Shown here: in pieces, positions 17,192 to 25,483 of the stretch
How positions within the stretch are numbered: position 1 is the stretch's first letter
Layout: every line of letters begins with the position of its first letter
Source: Nonomuraea pusilla
GTDB lineage: Bacteria; Actinomycetota; Actinomycetes; Streptosporangiales; Streptosporangiaceae
Assembly: GCF_900109355.1 (NCBI RefSeq)
Contig: NZ_FOBF01000030.1
Coordinates: 21,185-85,184, forward strand
DNA length: 64,000 nt
Reading direction: 5' to 3'
Translations under genes and position numbers: made by a program
The notes under the pieces: model-generated
Told to the model about the DNA's origin: nothing
Databases searched by the model: none
Seen by the model: only the letters and a program-made list of their open reading frames with translations

Positions 17192-17848
17192 TCAGTCCTG
17201 GGCGGGGAGGACGAGGTGGGGGCGCAGGGCGAGGAGCAGGCCGAGCGTGGCGTACCCGATGACCAGGTGGACGCCGCCGACCCAGCGGCCGGCCTGGTCG
17301 CCGAGGGCGATGAACGTCGGCACCGTCACGACGGCCCAGCTCTCGGCGATCAGCGGCCACCAGCGCAGCCGGCCGCGCCAGCGCCCGGCGAACGCCAGCT
17401 TGACGCCGATCACCATCATGCCGAGCATGGACAGCGGCCAGAAGACGTCGAGCACCTGCATCACCGCGATGTCCTGCAGGTCCTCGGGCATGGTGCCGTG
17501 CACCACCGAGTAGAGGCTCGCCAGCGTGAGCAGCACCAGCTCGACGCGGAGCATGATCCGCGCGGCCCGCGACCCTCCGGTGGCCAGGGTGCGCGTCTGC
17601 ACGGCCAGCAGCGCGAACACGCCGATCTGGAAGGCGAACCCGGTCAGGTCGTCGACCCGTTCCTTCCAACCGGTGTTGTGGGTGCCGACCACGAAGATGC
17701 TCGTGGCCCAGACGAGCGTGCCGGCAGCGAGCGTCGCGCCGAGCCTGCGCACGGTGGCGGCGCTGATCGAGGGCGTCCGCGGCTCGGGGGTTCCCGCGGG
17801 CACGTCGGTGCGGGCCCTGGCCGGGGTGGTGCTGATGCGGGGGTCCAT
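17192..17848 (-). CDS. Membrane protein of unknown function (218 aa)
   Basis: A hydrophobic protein with about six helices after a 35-residue polar N-terminus; LGATLAAGTLVWATSIFVVG is the first. I do not recognise a named family. ATG 17848 was chosen because AAAGGA precedes it and the frame upstream of it has no membrane or family features. It is convergent with the kinase at 15164 (6-base gap) and divergent from the kinase at 17977, so it lies between two sensor genes, but a functional tie cannot be shown. Confidence 0.72.
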   Translation of the reverse strand: MDPRISTTPARARTDVPAGTPEPRTPSISAATVRRLGATLAAGTLVWATSIFVVGTHNTGWKERVDDLTGFAFQIGVFALLAVQTRTLATGGSRAARIMLRVELVLLTLASLYSVVHGTMPEDLQDIAVMQVLDVFWPLSMLGMMVIGVKLAFAGRWRGRLRWWPLIAESWAVVTVPTFIALGDQAGRWVGGVHLVIGYATLGLLLALRPHLVLPAQD

Positions 17849-17976
17849 GGTGGTCCTTTCTGTGCTGCGTCCCAGGCTGTCGGCGGCGGGCCCCGGGACG
17901 GCAGAGCCCGGTGTCCCGTTCACGGCGGGACAGCCGTCCCGGGACGTGGGGACGCCCCATCGGGTGTAATGCCTGC

Positions 17977-20013
17977 GTGAAACATGCGGATCGTGGCCTT
18001 TTGCCCGGTGTGCTGATGGTGGTCGGCGTGGCCCTCGCCGCCACCGCCGTCGCCGTGGACGTGCGGTGCGCGGCCGTGCACGTCCCCCCTGCCGCCGAAC
18101 TGGAGGCCGGCTGGCCGTCGGCACTGGCCGGGCTCGCGCAGCTCGTGCCCGGCACGCTGCTGCTGCGCCGCCTGCCGCGCCACCCGGTCGCCTGGGCGCT
18201 GACCGGGTTCGGGCTGCTGTGGCTCGCCAACGGGTTCGCCGAGAGCTGGTCGACGTACGCCCTCTACGCCGACCCGGGCGCCCCCGGCGCCGCCGCGGCG
18301 TACTGGTTCTACTCCCGCCTCGGCGCGGCGCTGCTGCTCGGGCTGCCGCTGCTGATCCTGCTGTTCCCCGACGGGCGGCTGCCCCGCGCCCCGCTGTGGC
18401 GCCGCCTGTCCGTCGCCAGCCTCGTGCTCACCGGGCTGCTGCCCGCGCTGCTCGTCACCGCCCCCATGTCCGTGATGGAGCGCTACCACGGCGCCGCGCT
18501 GCCACCCGAGATCACCCGGCTCGGCCTGGACGCGTTCGCCGTGCCGCTCCCGTACGCCGCCTGGAAGCCCGCGCTCGACGTCGCGTACGCGGCGGTGCTG
18601 GTCAGCGTGGTGGTGCCGTTCGCCGTGCTGGTGCGCCGCTACCGGGCGGCCGGGCAGGAGCGGCGGGCGCAGATCCGCTGGCTGGTGTGGGCGGCGCTGG
18701 TGGACCTGCTGGTGCTGTTCACGCCGCTCACGCTGCCGCCGCAGGTGCCCGGGGTGCTGCTGGCCGTGGCCATCGCGCTGACCTGCGCCGCCGTCGTCGT
18801 GGCCGTCACCAAGTACCGCCTGTACGACGTGGACCGGCTGCTGTCGGCCACCCTCGCGTACGGCGCGCTCGGCGCGGCCGTCGTGCTGGTGGACGTGGCG
18901 GTGTTCACCGTGGCCGGGAGCGTCCTGGGCGAGCGGGACTCCGCGCTGGCCGCCATCGCCATCGTCGCCGTCGTGTACGCGCCGCTGCGCACCTGGCTGT
19001 GGCGGCTGGCCAGGCGGCTGGTCCGCGGCACCGGCGGCGACCCGTACGCGGCCGTCTCGACCCTGGCCGAGCGGCTGGAGCTCGCCACCGACCCCGACCA
19101 GCAGCTCGTCGCCGTGGCGAGGACGCTGGCCGAGGCGTTCCGCCTGTCGTACGTGCGGGTGGAGATCGAGCGGCCCGGCGGCGAGCGGTCGGCGGTGGAG
19201 CGGGGGTCGCCGCGCGGGCCGCGGGTGTCGCTGCCGGTCGCCTACCGGGGGGAGACGGTGGGGCGGCTGGTGCTGTGCCGTACCGACCTGACCGATCGCG
19301 ACCAGCGACTGCTGGGCGACCTGGTACGCCAGGCCGCGGCGGCGGCCAGGGCCAGCGAGCTGAGCACCGACCTGCAGCGCATCCGCGCCCGGCTGGTCAT
19401 GGCCCGCGAGGAGGAGCGCCGCAGGCTCCGCCGCGACCTGCACGACGGGCTCGGCCCGAGCCTGGGCGCTGCGGCGCTGCGCATCGAGGCGGCCCGCAAC
19501 CTGGCGGGCACCGACCCCGAGCAGGCCGACCGCATCCTGGAGCAGACGGCGGCCGAGGTCGCCGGCGTGCTGGCGGACGTGCGCAGGCTCGTGCACGACC
19601 TGCGCCCGCCCGCGCTGGACGAGCTGGGCGTGCTCGGCGCGATCGAGCAGCAGGCCGACAGGTTCCGCTCGCCCGCGCTGAAGGTGGCGGTGGACGGTGA
19701 AGGGCCGCTGGATATGCTGCCCGCGGCAGTGGAGGTGGCGGCGTACCGGATCGTGTCCGAGGCGCTGGCGAACGCCGCGCGGCACTCGGGCGCGGCGCGC
19801 TGCGCGATCAGGCTGAGCGTGCGCGAGGGGAGGCTCGACGTGGCGGTACGCGACGACGGCGCGGGCATCGGGCCCGACGTGGCGGCGGGCGTCGGCATGC
19901 TCTCGCTGCGCGAGCGCGCGACCGAGCTGGGCGGCGACTGCGCGGTGAGCTGCCCGCCGGAGGGCGGCACGCTCGTCACGGCCCGGCTGCCGCTGGAGGC
20001 CGCCGGTGCGTGA
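17977..20013 (+). CDS. Sensor histidine kinase, HisKA_3 type, paired with the downstream regulator
   Basis: A 679-residue kinase with about eight membrane helices in residues 8-350, a GAF-like domain, the DHp domain with His489 (RRDLHDGLGPSLGAAAL), and a HATPase domain with N-box RIVSEALANAARHS and lid GVGMLSLRERATELGG. It overlaps the response regulator by eight bases, so the pair forms a two-component system. GTG 17977 follows a TGTAAT element (17965-17970) by six bases, which suggests a leaderless transcript; a later ATG (MVVGVALAA) is the alternative start. Confidence 0.9.
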   Translation: MKHADRGLLPGVLMVVGVALAATAVAVDVRCAAVHVPPAAELEAGWPSALAGLAQLVPGTLLLRRLPRHPVAWALTGFGLLWLANGFAESWSTYALYADPGAPGAAAAYWFYSRLGAALLLGLPLLILLFPDGRLPRAPLWRRLSVASLVLTGLLPALLVTAPMSVMERYHGAALPPEITRLGLDAFAVPLPYAAWKPALDVAYAAVLVSVVVPFAVLVRRYRAAGQERRAQIRWLVWAALVDLLVLFTPLTLPPQVPGVLLAVAIALTCAAVVVAVTKYRLYDVDRLLSATLAYGALGAAVVLVDVAVFTVAGSVLGERDSALAAIAIVAVVYAPLRTWLWRLARRLVRGTGGDPYAAVSTLAERLELATDPDQQLVAVARTLAEAFRLSYVRVEIERPGGERSAVERGSPRGPRVSLPVAYRGETVGRLVLCRTDLTDRDQRLLGDLVRQAAAAARASELSTDLQRIRARLVMAREEERRRLRRDLHDGLGPSLGAAALRIEAARNLAGTDPEQADRILEQTAAEVAGVLADVRRLVHDLRPPALDELGVLGAIEQQADRFRSPALKVAVDGEGPLDMLPAAVEVAAYRIVSEALANAARHSGAARCAIRLSVREGRLDVAVRDDGAGIGPDVAAGVGMLSLRERATELGGDCAVSCPPEGGTLVTARLPLEAAGA

Positions 20014-20683
20014 GCAGCAGGGGCCCGAGCGGCAGGCGCCCGCGCGGCAGGTGCGGGTGGTCCTGGCCGACGACCATCCCGTCTACCGCGACGGGCTGGC
20101 GCTGCTGCTCGGCTCGATCCCCGGCGTGGAGGTGTCGGGCACCGCCGCCGACGGCGCCCAGGCGGTCGCACTGGCCGGCGAGCTGCAGCCCGACGTGGTC
20201 GTCATGGACGTCCGCATGCCCGGACTCGACGGCATCGAGGCCACCCGGCGCATCGTGGCCGACAGCCCGCACATCGGCGTGGTCGTCCTGACCATGTCGG
20301 AGGACGACGCCACGCTGTTCGCCGCCATGCGCGCCGGCGCCCGCGGCTACCTGCTCAAGGGCGCGGGACAGGCGGAGATCGTGCGCGCCATCACCGCCGT
20401 CGCGCACGGCGAGGCGATCTTCGGCCCGGCCGTGGCCCGCCGCGTCGCCGACTTCTTCGCCGGGCCCGCCTCGGACGAGACGGTCTTCCCCCAGCTCACG
20501 CCGCGCGAACGGGAGATACTCGCGCTGGTCGCCGCCGGGCGGTCGAACCAGCAGATCGCCTCGGCGCTGTTCCTGTCGCCGAAGACCGTGCGCAACAACG
20601 TGTCCAACATCTTCGCGAAACTGCACGTCGCCGACCGGGCGGAGGCCATCGTCCGGGCCAGGGAGGCGGGATTCGGCCGCTGA
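20006..20683 (+). CDS. NarL/LuxR-type response regulator
   Basis: A 225-residue DNA-binding regulator. The receiver domain holds the acidic pair D22-D23, phospho-acceptor Asp68 (VVVMDVRMPG), a conserved threonine in VVLTMS, and the lysine in GYLLKG. The LuxR helix-turn-helix lies in about residues 160-220 (LTPREREILALVAAGRSNQQ, then SPKTVRNNVSNIFAKL). Its GTG start lies inside the 3' end of the kinase gene, consistent with translational coupling. It is the only response regulator in the window despite three kinases. Target genes are unknown. Confidence 0.94.
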   Translation: MREQQGPERQAPARQVRVVLADDHPVYRDGLALLLGSIPGVEVSGTAADGAQAVALAGELQPDVVVMDVRMPGLDGIEATRRIVADSPHIGVVVLTMSEDDATLFAAMRAGARGYLLKGAGQAEIVRAITAVAHGEAIFGPAVARRVADFFAGPASDETVFPQLTPREREILALVAAGRSNQQIASALFLSPKTVRNNVSNIFAKLHVADRAEAIVRAREAGFGR

Positions 20684-20719
20684 GGTGAGCCGTTCGCCGC
20701 TCCCGTGCGTCAAAGGGAC

Positions 20720-21133
20720 ATGAGCAACTGGCGATTCCTGCTGCTGCCCGCGCTGCTGCTGGCCCTGGCGGCGCCCCCGGCCGAGGCGGCGGCCACACGT
20801 CCGAAGGTGCTGGTGGACCTGCGCGAGGAGGGCGGCTTCGCGGGGCTGAAGGACCGCGTGACCGTCTACACCGACGGCTGCGCCCGCTTCAGCAGGCGTA
20901 CCGGGCCGGTCGTGCGCAGGTGCCTGACGCGGGCCGAGCTGCGGGGCCTGCGCGGCGCGCTCGGGCACCTGCAGGTCGGCGGCTCGGAGCCGCAGCCGCA
21001 GGGGGCGGACTTCCTCGCGTACACGCTGTCCTACAAGGGCCACCGCGCGACCCGCTACCGCCTTCCGGAGACCTGGCAGCCGGTCGTGGGGCGGCTGGAG
21101 AAGGCGCTGACGAAGTACTGGAAGGCCGGCTGA
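20720..21133 (+). CDS. Small secreted protein, emfourin-like
   Basis: A 137-residue protein with a Sec signal peptide (FLLLPALLLALAAPPAEAAA). The mature part opens VLVDLREEGGFAGLKDRVTV and has two cysteines about 17 residues apart. The GGFAGL turn followed by a beta strand, and the later LTRAELRGLRGAL helix, recall the emfourin/protealysin-inhibitor family, whose members inhibit M4 metalloproteases. This is a recall-based match, not proven. ATG 20720 is preferred over GTG 20705 because it begins the signal peptide and follows AAAGGG closely. No protease gene is adjacent. Confidence 0.6.
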   Translation: MSNWRFLLLPALLLALAAPPAEAAATRPKVLVDLREEGGFAGLKDRVTVYTDGCARFSRRTGPVVRRCLTRAELRGLRGALGHLQVGGSEPQPQGADFLAYTLSYKGHRATRYRLPETWQPVVGRLEKALTKYWKAG

Positions 21134-21151
21134 CCGTTCTCCATCAAGTGA

Positions 21152-21181
21152 TTGACCGGGAGGGCCCAGCCGAACTACGTT
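21152..21181 (+). promoter_or_regulatory. Promoter for a leaderless tetR message
   Basis: TTGACC (21152-21157) and TACGTT (21176-21181) are spaced by 18 bases, close to the vegetative actinomycete consensus. The ATG at 21189 lies only seven bases after the -10, so transcription would start at or next to the start codon. No ribosome site is present, which agrees with a leaderless mRNA. Confidence 0.55.
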
Positions 21182-21188
21182 CTGCTGC

Positions 21189-21818
21189 ATGACACCTGCG
21201 GACAGCGGACAGGCCGCCGCGATCCTCAAGGTGGCGACCACGCTGTTCGCCGCGCTCGGCTACGACGGCACGTCCACGCGCCAGATCGCCGACGCGGCGG
21301 GGCTGAACATCGCCACCGTGAACTACCACGTCGGCGGCAAGCGGGAGCTGTACCTCGCGGTCATGGAGGCCGCCCACCGGGCCGAGAAGGCGGCGCTCGA
21401 CGACGCGCTCGGGCGCCTGCCCGGCGGCGACCCGGTCGGGGCGATCCACCGGCTGGTCGACGACTACCTCGACTTCTGCGTGGACAACCCCGAGGTGCCC
21501 GCCCTGTGGATGCACCGCTGGCTCTCCGACGCCGGCGACATCACCGAGCTGGAGCGCCAGTACGTGCAGCCGCTGGTGACCTCGGTGACCGCCGCGCTCG
21601 CGCCCGCGCTCGGCTCCGGCGTCATCGACCCCGAGGTGGACGTGGAGTACGCCATCTGGACGGTCATCTGGTGCGTCCACGGCTTCGCCAAGGGCGGCGT
21701 GCTCGACGGCGACGGCCGCCGCAGGAGCGCCGGCGACCGGGCGGCGCTGCGCCGCTTCCGCGCCCACCTCCACCGCACCCTCCACCTCGCCCTCGGCCTC
21801 CCCGGCCCCACCCCGTGA
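21189..21818 (+). CDS. TetR family regulator heading the PLP-lyase operon
   Basis: A 209-residue TetR protein of the CerR/HrtR-like group. The DNA-binding domain is at about residues 10-55 (TSTRQIADAAGLNIATVNYH, then VGGKRELYLAVM). The C-terminal half contains FCVDNPEVPALWMHRWL, a ligand-domain pattern common in this subgroup. Its stop overlaps the GTG of the transporter by four bases, so the regulator, transporter and lyase share one transcript, which would make the operon self-regulated. Confidence 0.9.
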   Translation: MTPADSGQAAAILKVATTLFAALGYDGTSTRQIADAAGLNIATVNYHVGGKRELYLAVMEAAHRAEKAALDDALGRLPGGDPVGAIHRLVDDYLDFCVDNPEVPALWMHRWLSDAGDITELERQYVQPLVTSVTAALAPALGSGVIDPEVDVEYAIWTVIWCVHGFAKGGVLDGDGRRRSAGDRAALRRFRAHLHRTLHLALGLPGPTP

Positions 21819-23293
21819 CCCGCCCCCCGGAAGACCCCGCTCCGGGGACCCGCCCCTTACCGCCCTCCGCCCGGGAGAAGACCACCCACCCGGAGGCGCA
21901 CTCCCCCGCGCGGAAGGACCTCCGCGTGGAGAGGGCCTCCCCCACCCGGGAGGACGCTCGCCCCGAGGGGGCCCGCCCGGGTGGTGGGCGGCTGCTCGGG
22001 TACGGCGTGGGGTCGGTCGGCACCGGCGTCTTCTCGGCCGTCCCCGGCCTGCTGCTCCTGTACTACCTGACCGACACCCTGGGCGTCCCCGCCGCCGTCG
22101 GCGGAGCCGTCCTGACCCTGCCCAAGATCTGGGACGTCCTGCTCAACCCGCTGGTCGGCGCGGCCAGCGACCGCGAGGCCGTCAGGACGGGACGCAGGAC
22201 GCGGCTGCTGGCCGCCGGCTCCGCCGCGCTGCCGGTGGCGTTCGCGCTGATGTTCGCCGTGCCGGGCGGCATCGCGGGCGGCCTGCCCGGCGCGGTCTGG
22301 GCGGGCGCGGCGTTCCTGCTGGCCGCCACCGCGTTCGCCTGCTTCCAGGTGCCGTACGTGGCCCTGCCCGCCGAGATGTCGGGCAGCCCGGCGGTACGTA
22401 CGCGGATCATGTCGTGGCGGGTGGTCTGCCTGACCGTCGGCATCCTGGTGGCGGGCGGGCTGGCCCCGGCGGTCGTGGACCTCTCGGGAGGCGGCAGGCC
22501 CGGTTACGCCGTCATGGGTGCGTCGGTCGGCGCGGTGATGGCGGCGGCGCTGGTGACGGCGACGCTCTCGACCCGCTGGGTGGAGTCCCGGCCAGGCCCC
22601 AGGCCGCTCGGCCTCGTGGCGGCCCTGCGCCTGGCCAGGGGCAGCCGGCCGTTCTTCGCCCTGCTGGCGGCGTTCGTGACGCAGGCGCTGGCGGTGGCGG
22701 TCATGCTGGCGGGCGCGCCGTACGTGGCGTCGTACCGGCTGGGCGACTACGGGCTGACGTCGCTGATGTTCGTCTGCCTGGTCGGGCCGAGCATCCCGGC
22801 CGTGCCGGCCTGGGCGCGCCTGGCCCGCAGGTACGGCGCGGTGCGCTGCTACCTCGCGGCGTCGGCGGCCTTCTGCGCGGTGGCGGTGGCGCTGGTGCCG
22901 TCGGTCGCGGCGGGCGGCCTGGCGGCGACGCTGGGGCTGACCGCGCTGGCGGGGGTCTGCTACGCCGCGCTGCAACTGCTGCCGCTGTCGCTGCTGCCCG
23001 ACACCGTCCACGCCGACGCCGCCCGCACCGGGCACGCGCAGGCGGGCGCGTTCACGGGGCTGTGGACGGCGGGCGAGACGGCCGGGCTGGCGCTCGGCCC
23101 GGGGCTGTTCGCGGGGGTGCTCGCCGTGTCGGGGTTCGTGTCGGCTCCGGTGGAGACGCCGGTCGCCCAGCCGCCGTCCGCGCTCACCGGGCTGCTGCTC
23201 GGCTTCACCGCGCTGCCCGCCCTGCTGATGCTGATCAGCCTGCCGTTCGTCGTCCGCTACGGCAGGCTCGCCCGCGAGAAGGAGACCGTGTGA
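21815..23293 (+). CDS. MFS/GPH-type transporter
   Basis: A membrane transporter of up to 492 residues with twelve predicted helices. The motif PKIWDVLLNPLVGAASDR (about residue 100) matches the glycoside-pentoside-hexuronide/cation symporter branch of MFS, in which the aspartates bind the coupling cation. The start is uncertain. GTG 21815 overlaps the tetR stop (GTGA) but adds about 50 polar residues encoded by low-complexity repeat-like DNA; a later GTG or TTG may be real. The gene overlaps the lyase downstream by four bases. The substrate is unknown; a sphingoid or lipid-like compound is only a guess from the lyase. Confidence 0.82.
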   Translation: MTRPPEDPAPGTRPLPPSAREKTTHPEAHSPARKDLRVERASPTREDARPEGARPGGGRLLGYGVGSVGTGVFSAVPGLLLLYYLTDTLGVPAAVGGAVLTLPKIWDVLLNPLVGAASDREAVRTGRRTRLLAAGSAALPVAFALMFAVPGGIAGGLPGAVWAGAAFLLAATAFACFQVPYVALPAEMSGSPAVRTRIMSWRVVCLTVGILVAGGLAPAVVDLSGGGRPGYAVMGASVGAVMAAALVTATLSTRWVESRPGPRPLGLVAALRLARGSRPFFALLAAFVTQALAVAVMLAGAPYVASYRLGDYGLTSLMFVCLVGPSIPAVPAWARLARRYGAVRCYLAASAAFCAVAVALVPSVAAGGLAATLGLTALAGVCYAALQLLPLSLLPDTVHADAARTGHAQAGAFTGLWTAGETAGLALGPGLFAGVLAVSGFVSAPVETPVAQPPSALTGLLLGFTALPALLMLISLPFVVRYGRLAREKETV

Positions 23294-24708
23294 ACCTGCC
23301 TGCCGCCGGACGCGCCGCCGAGGAGCTGCTCGCCGAGATCGCCCGCATGAAGGCGCACGACCTGCCGGTACGAGGCGGCCAGGTGACGGCCTACGTGTAC
23401 GACACGGGCCGCGCCGAGGTGCACGACGCGGCGATCCGCGCCTACGTCGAGATGCTGGAGGTCAACTGCCTCGACCCGACGGCGTTCCCGAGCGTGGTGG
23501 AGATGGAGAAGCAGGTCGTGGGCGCGGTCGCGGACCTGCTCGGCGGCGGCCACGGCGTCTTCACCAGCGGCGGCACCGAGTCGATCATGCTGGCCGTGAA
23601 GGCGGCCCGCGACCTGGCGGGGCGGCCCGACCCCGTCGTGGTGCTGCCGGTCACCGCGCACCCGGCCTTCCACAAGGCGGCCCACTACCTGGGGGTCGAG
23701 GTGCGGGCCGTGCCGGTGGACCTGGAGACGTACAAGGTGACGGCGCGGGCGGTGCGGGAGGCGATCGACGAGCGGACGGTGCTGGTGGTGGCGTCGGCGC
23801 CGTCGTACCCGCAGGGCGTGATCGACCCGGTGGAGGAGGTCGCGGCGGTGGCGGCGGCGGCCGGGGTGCCGTGCCACGTCGACGCGTGCGTGGGCGGCTG
23901 GCTGCTGCCGTGGCTGCGGGCGGCGGGCGCGCACGTCCCGCCGTTCGACCTGTCGGTGCCGGGCGTGACGTCGATCTCGTGCGACCTGCACAAGTTCGGT
24001 TACGCGCCGAAGGGCGCCTCGGTCGTGCTGTTCGCCGACCCGGCGGCGCGGCGCGGGGCGTACTTCGCCTCGGCGGCCTGGCCGGGCTACACCGTGATCA
24101 ACGCGACCGTGCAGAGCTCCAGGTCGGCGGGGCCGCTGGGCGGAGCGTGGGCCACGCTGCAGGCGCTGGGCCGTGAGGGGTACGAGGCGCTGGGCCGGGC
24201 CACGCTGGAGGCGGCGAGGAGGCTGCGCGAGGGGGTCGCGGCGATCCCCGGGCTGCGGGTGCTGGGCGAGCCCGAGTCGTCGCTCGTGGCGTTCACCGGC
24301 TCGGACGTGGACGTGTTCGTGCTGGCCGACGAGGCGCGGTCGCGCGGCTGGTTCCTGCAGCCGCAGCTGTCGTACGCGGGCATCCCGGCGAACCTGCACG
24401 TCACCGTGACCGGCGTGACGCTCGCGGGTGTGGACGCCATGCTCAAGGTCATCGCCGAGTCGGCCGAGGCGGCCAGGGGGCGCGGCCCGGTGCGGCTGCC
24501 GGACGGGCTGGTGGAGCTGATCGCGGGCATGGACCTGGACGCGCTCGACGACGCGACGTTCGCGGAGCTCGCCGCGTCGGTGGGCGTGGACCTCCGGCCG
24601 GAAGCAGGCGGCGCGGGGATGGCGACGGTCAACACGGTGCTGGACGCACTGCCCGCCGCCGCCCGGGAGGCCGTGCTCGTGCGTTTCCTGTCGGTGCTCT
24701 ACTCCTAG
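23290..24708 (+). CDS. PLP-dependent lyase, sphingosine-1-phosphate lyase-like
   Basis: A 472-residue fold-type I PLP enzyme of the DOPA decarboxylase superfamily. The Schiff-base lysine lies in SCDLHKFGYAPKG (about residue 238), and this HKFGYAPKG form is that of sphingosine-1-phosphate lyase and its bacterial homologues rather than of amino-acid decarboxylases. VFTSGGTESIMLAVKAAR binds the cofactor phosphate and HVDACVGGWLLPW carries the aspartate that pairs with the pyridine nitrogen. Eukaryotic S1P lyases have a membrane anchor; this one lacks it and is soluble. The GTG start overlaps the transporter stop. Reaction: probable retro-aldol cleavage of a phosphorylated amino-alcohol. Confidence 0.87.
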   Translation: MNLPAAGRAAEELLAEIARMKAHDLPVRGGQVTAYVYDTGRAEVHDAAIRAYVEMLEVNCLDPTAFPSVVEMEKQVVGAVADLLGGGHGVFTSGGTESIMLAVKAARDLAGRPDPVVVLPVTAHPAFHKAAHYLGVEVRAVPVDLETYKVTARAVREAIDERTVLVVASAPSYPQGVIDPVEEVAAVAAAAGVPCHVDACVGGWLLPWLRAAGAHVPPFDLSVPGVTSISCDLHKFGYAPKGASVVLFADPAARRGAYFASAAWPGYTVINATVQSSRSAGPLGGAWATLQALGREGYEALGRATLEAARRLREGVAAIPGLRVLGEPESSLVAFTGSDVDVFVLADEARSRGWFLQPQLSYAGIPANLHVTVTGVTLAGVDAMLKVIAESAEAARGRGPVRLPDGLVELIAGMDLDALDDATFAELAASVGVDLRPEAGGAGMATVNTVLDALPAAAREAVLVRFLSVLYS

Positions 24709-24807
24709 GGACGGAGCCGGGAGCCTGCCCGCCGCCCGCCCGGCCCAGGCGATCGGAGGAGCCGGAGCTCAGCGGGCGGGCGGTGGCGCGCGGCTACACT
24801 CGGCCGG

Positions 24808-25377
24808 GTGTCCAGACGACAGGAGATCGCCGACGTGGCGATCGGGCTCCTCGCCGCGGAGGGCGTGCGCGGTCTGACCCACCGCGCCGTCGATCGGGCG
24901 GCAGGCCTGCCGCAGGGCTCCACGTCGTACTACTTCCGCACGCGGCAGGCGCTGCTCCAGGCCGCGGTCGAACGCCTGGCCGAGCACACCGCCGCCGAGG
25001 TCGCCGCGCTGCGGCGGCGGCTGCAGGCGTCCGCGGGCGGGCGGGAGGGCCTGGTCGAGGCGGTGGCCTGGCTCGTCGGACAGTGGCTCACGACCAGCCG
25101 CGACCGCCAGCTGGCCAGGTACGAGCTCTCGCTGGAGGCCACCCGCCGCCCGGAACTGCGCGAGGTGCTCGCGGCCAACCGCGCCCACCTGCGCGCCCTC
25201 GCCACCGGGCTGCTGGACGCTTCCGGCATCCCCGACGCCGGCGTGTGGGCCGGCGACCTGATCGCGTACGCCGACGGCCTGCTTCTGGACCGGCTGTTCA
25301 CCCAGGACCCCGGCGCGGCGGTCCCCGACCTGCGTCCCAAGATCCGCGCACTGCTCGCCACCGTCGGCGAGCGCTGA
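24808..25377 (+). CDS. TetR family regulator upstream of the P450
   Basis: A 189-residue TetR protein with helix-turn-helix at about residues 22-45 (GLTHRAVDRAAGLPQGSTSY) followed by YFRTRQALLQA. The C-terminal half, ending KIRALLATVGER, looks like the YfiR/TetR_C_17 group. GTG 24808 follows TACACT (24795-24800) by seven bases with no ribosome site, so the message is probably leaderless. It ends 106 bases before the P450, whose upstream region carries two inverted repeats; this protein is the natural candidate to bind them. Confidence 0.9.
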   Translation: MSRRQEIADVAIGLLAAEGVRGLTHRAVDRAAGLPQGSTSYYFRTRQALLQAAVERLAEHTAAEVAALRRRLQASAGGREGLVEAVAWLVGQWLTTSRDRQLARYELSLEATRRPELREVLAANRAHLRALATGLLDASGIPDAGVWAGDLIAYADGLLLDRLFTQDPGAAVPDLRPKIRALLATVGER

Positions 25378-25422
25378 CCCGCTCACCCGGCATCCCCTGA
25401 GGGCACCGGCGCCCGCCTCCGA

Positions 25423-25458
25423 TACTCTACGCCTGTAGAGCCTCTACAGATGTAGAGG
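25423..25458 (+). promoter_or_regulatory. Double inverted-repeat operator before the P450
   Basis: Two adjacent inverted repeats use the same half-site: CTCTAC-gcct-GTAGAG (25425-25440) and CCTCTACA-ga-TGTAGAGG (25441-25458), both perfect. A -10-like TACTCT at 25423-25428 overlaps the first. Four half-sites in 34 bases suit two TetR dimers. They lie between the tetR at 24808 and the P450 ATG, so ligand-controlled P450 expression is the simple reading. Confidence 0.7.
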
Positions 25459-25483
25459 GTCCCGTGTCCGCGAGGAGCCGATC

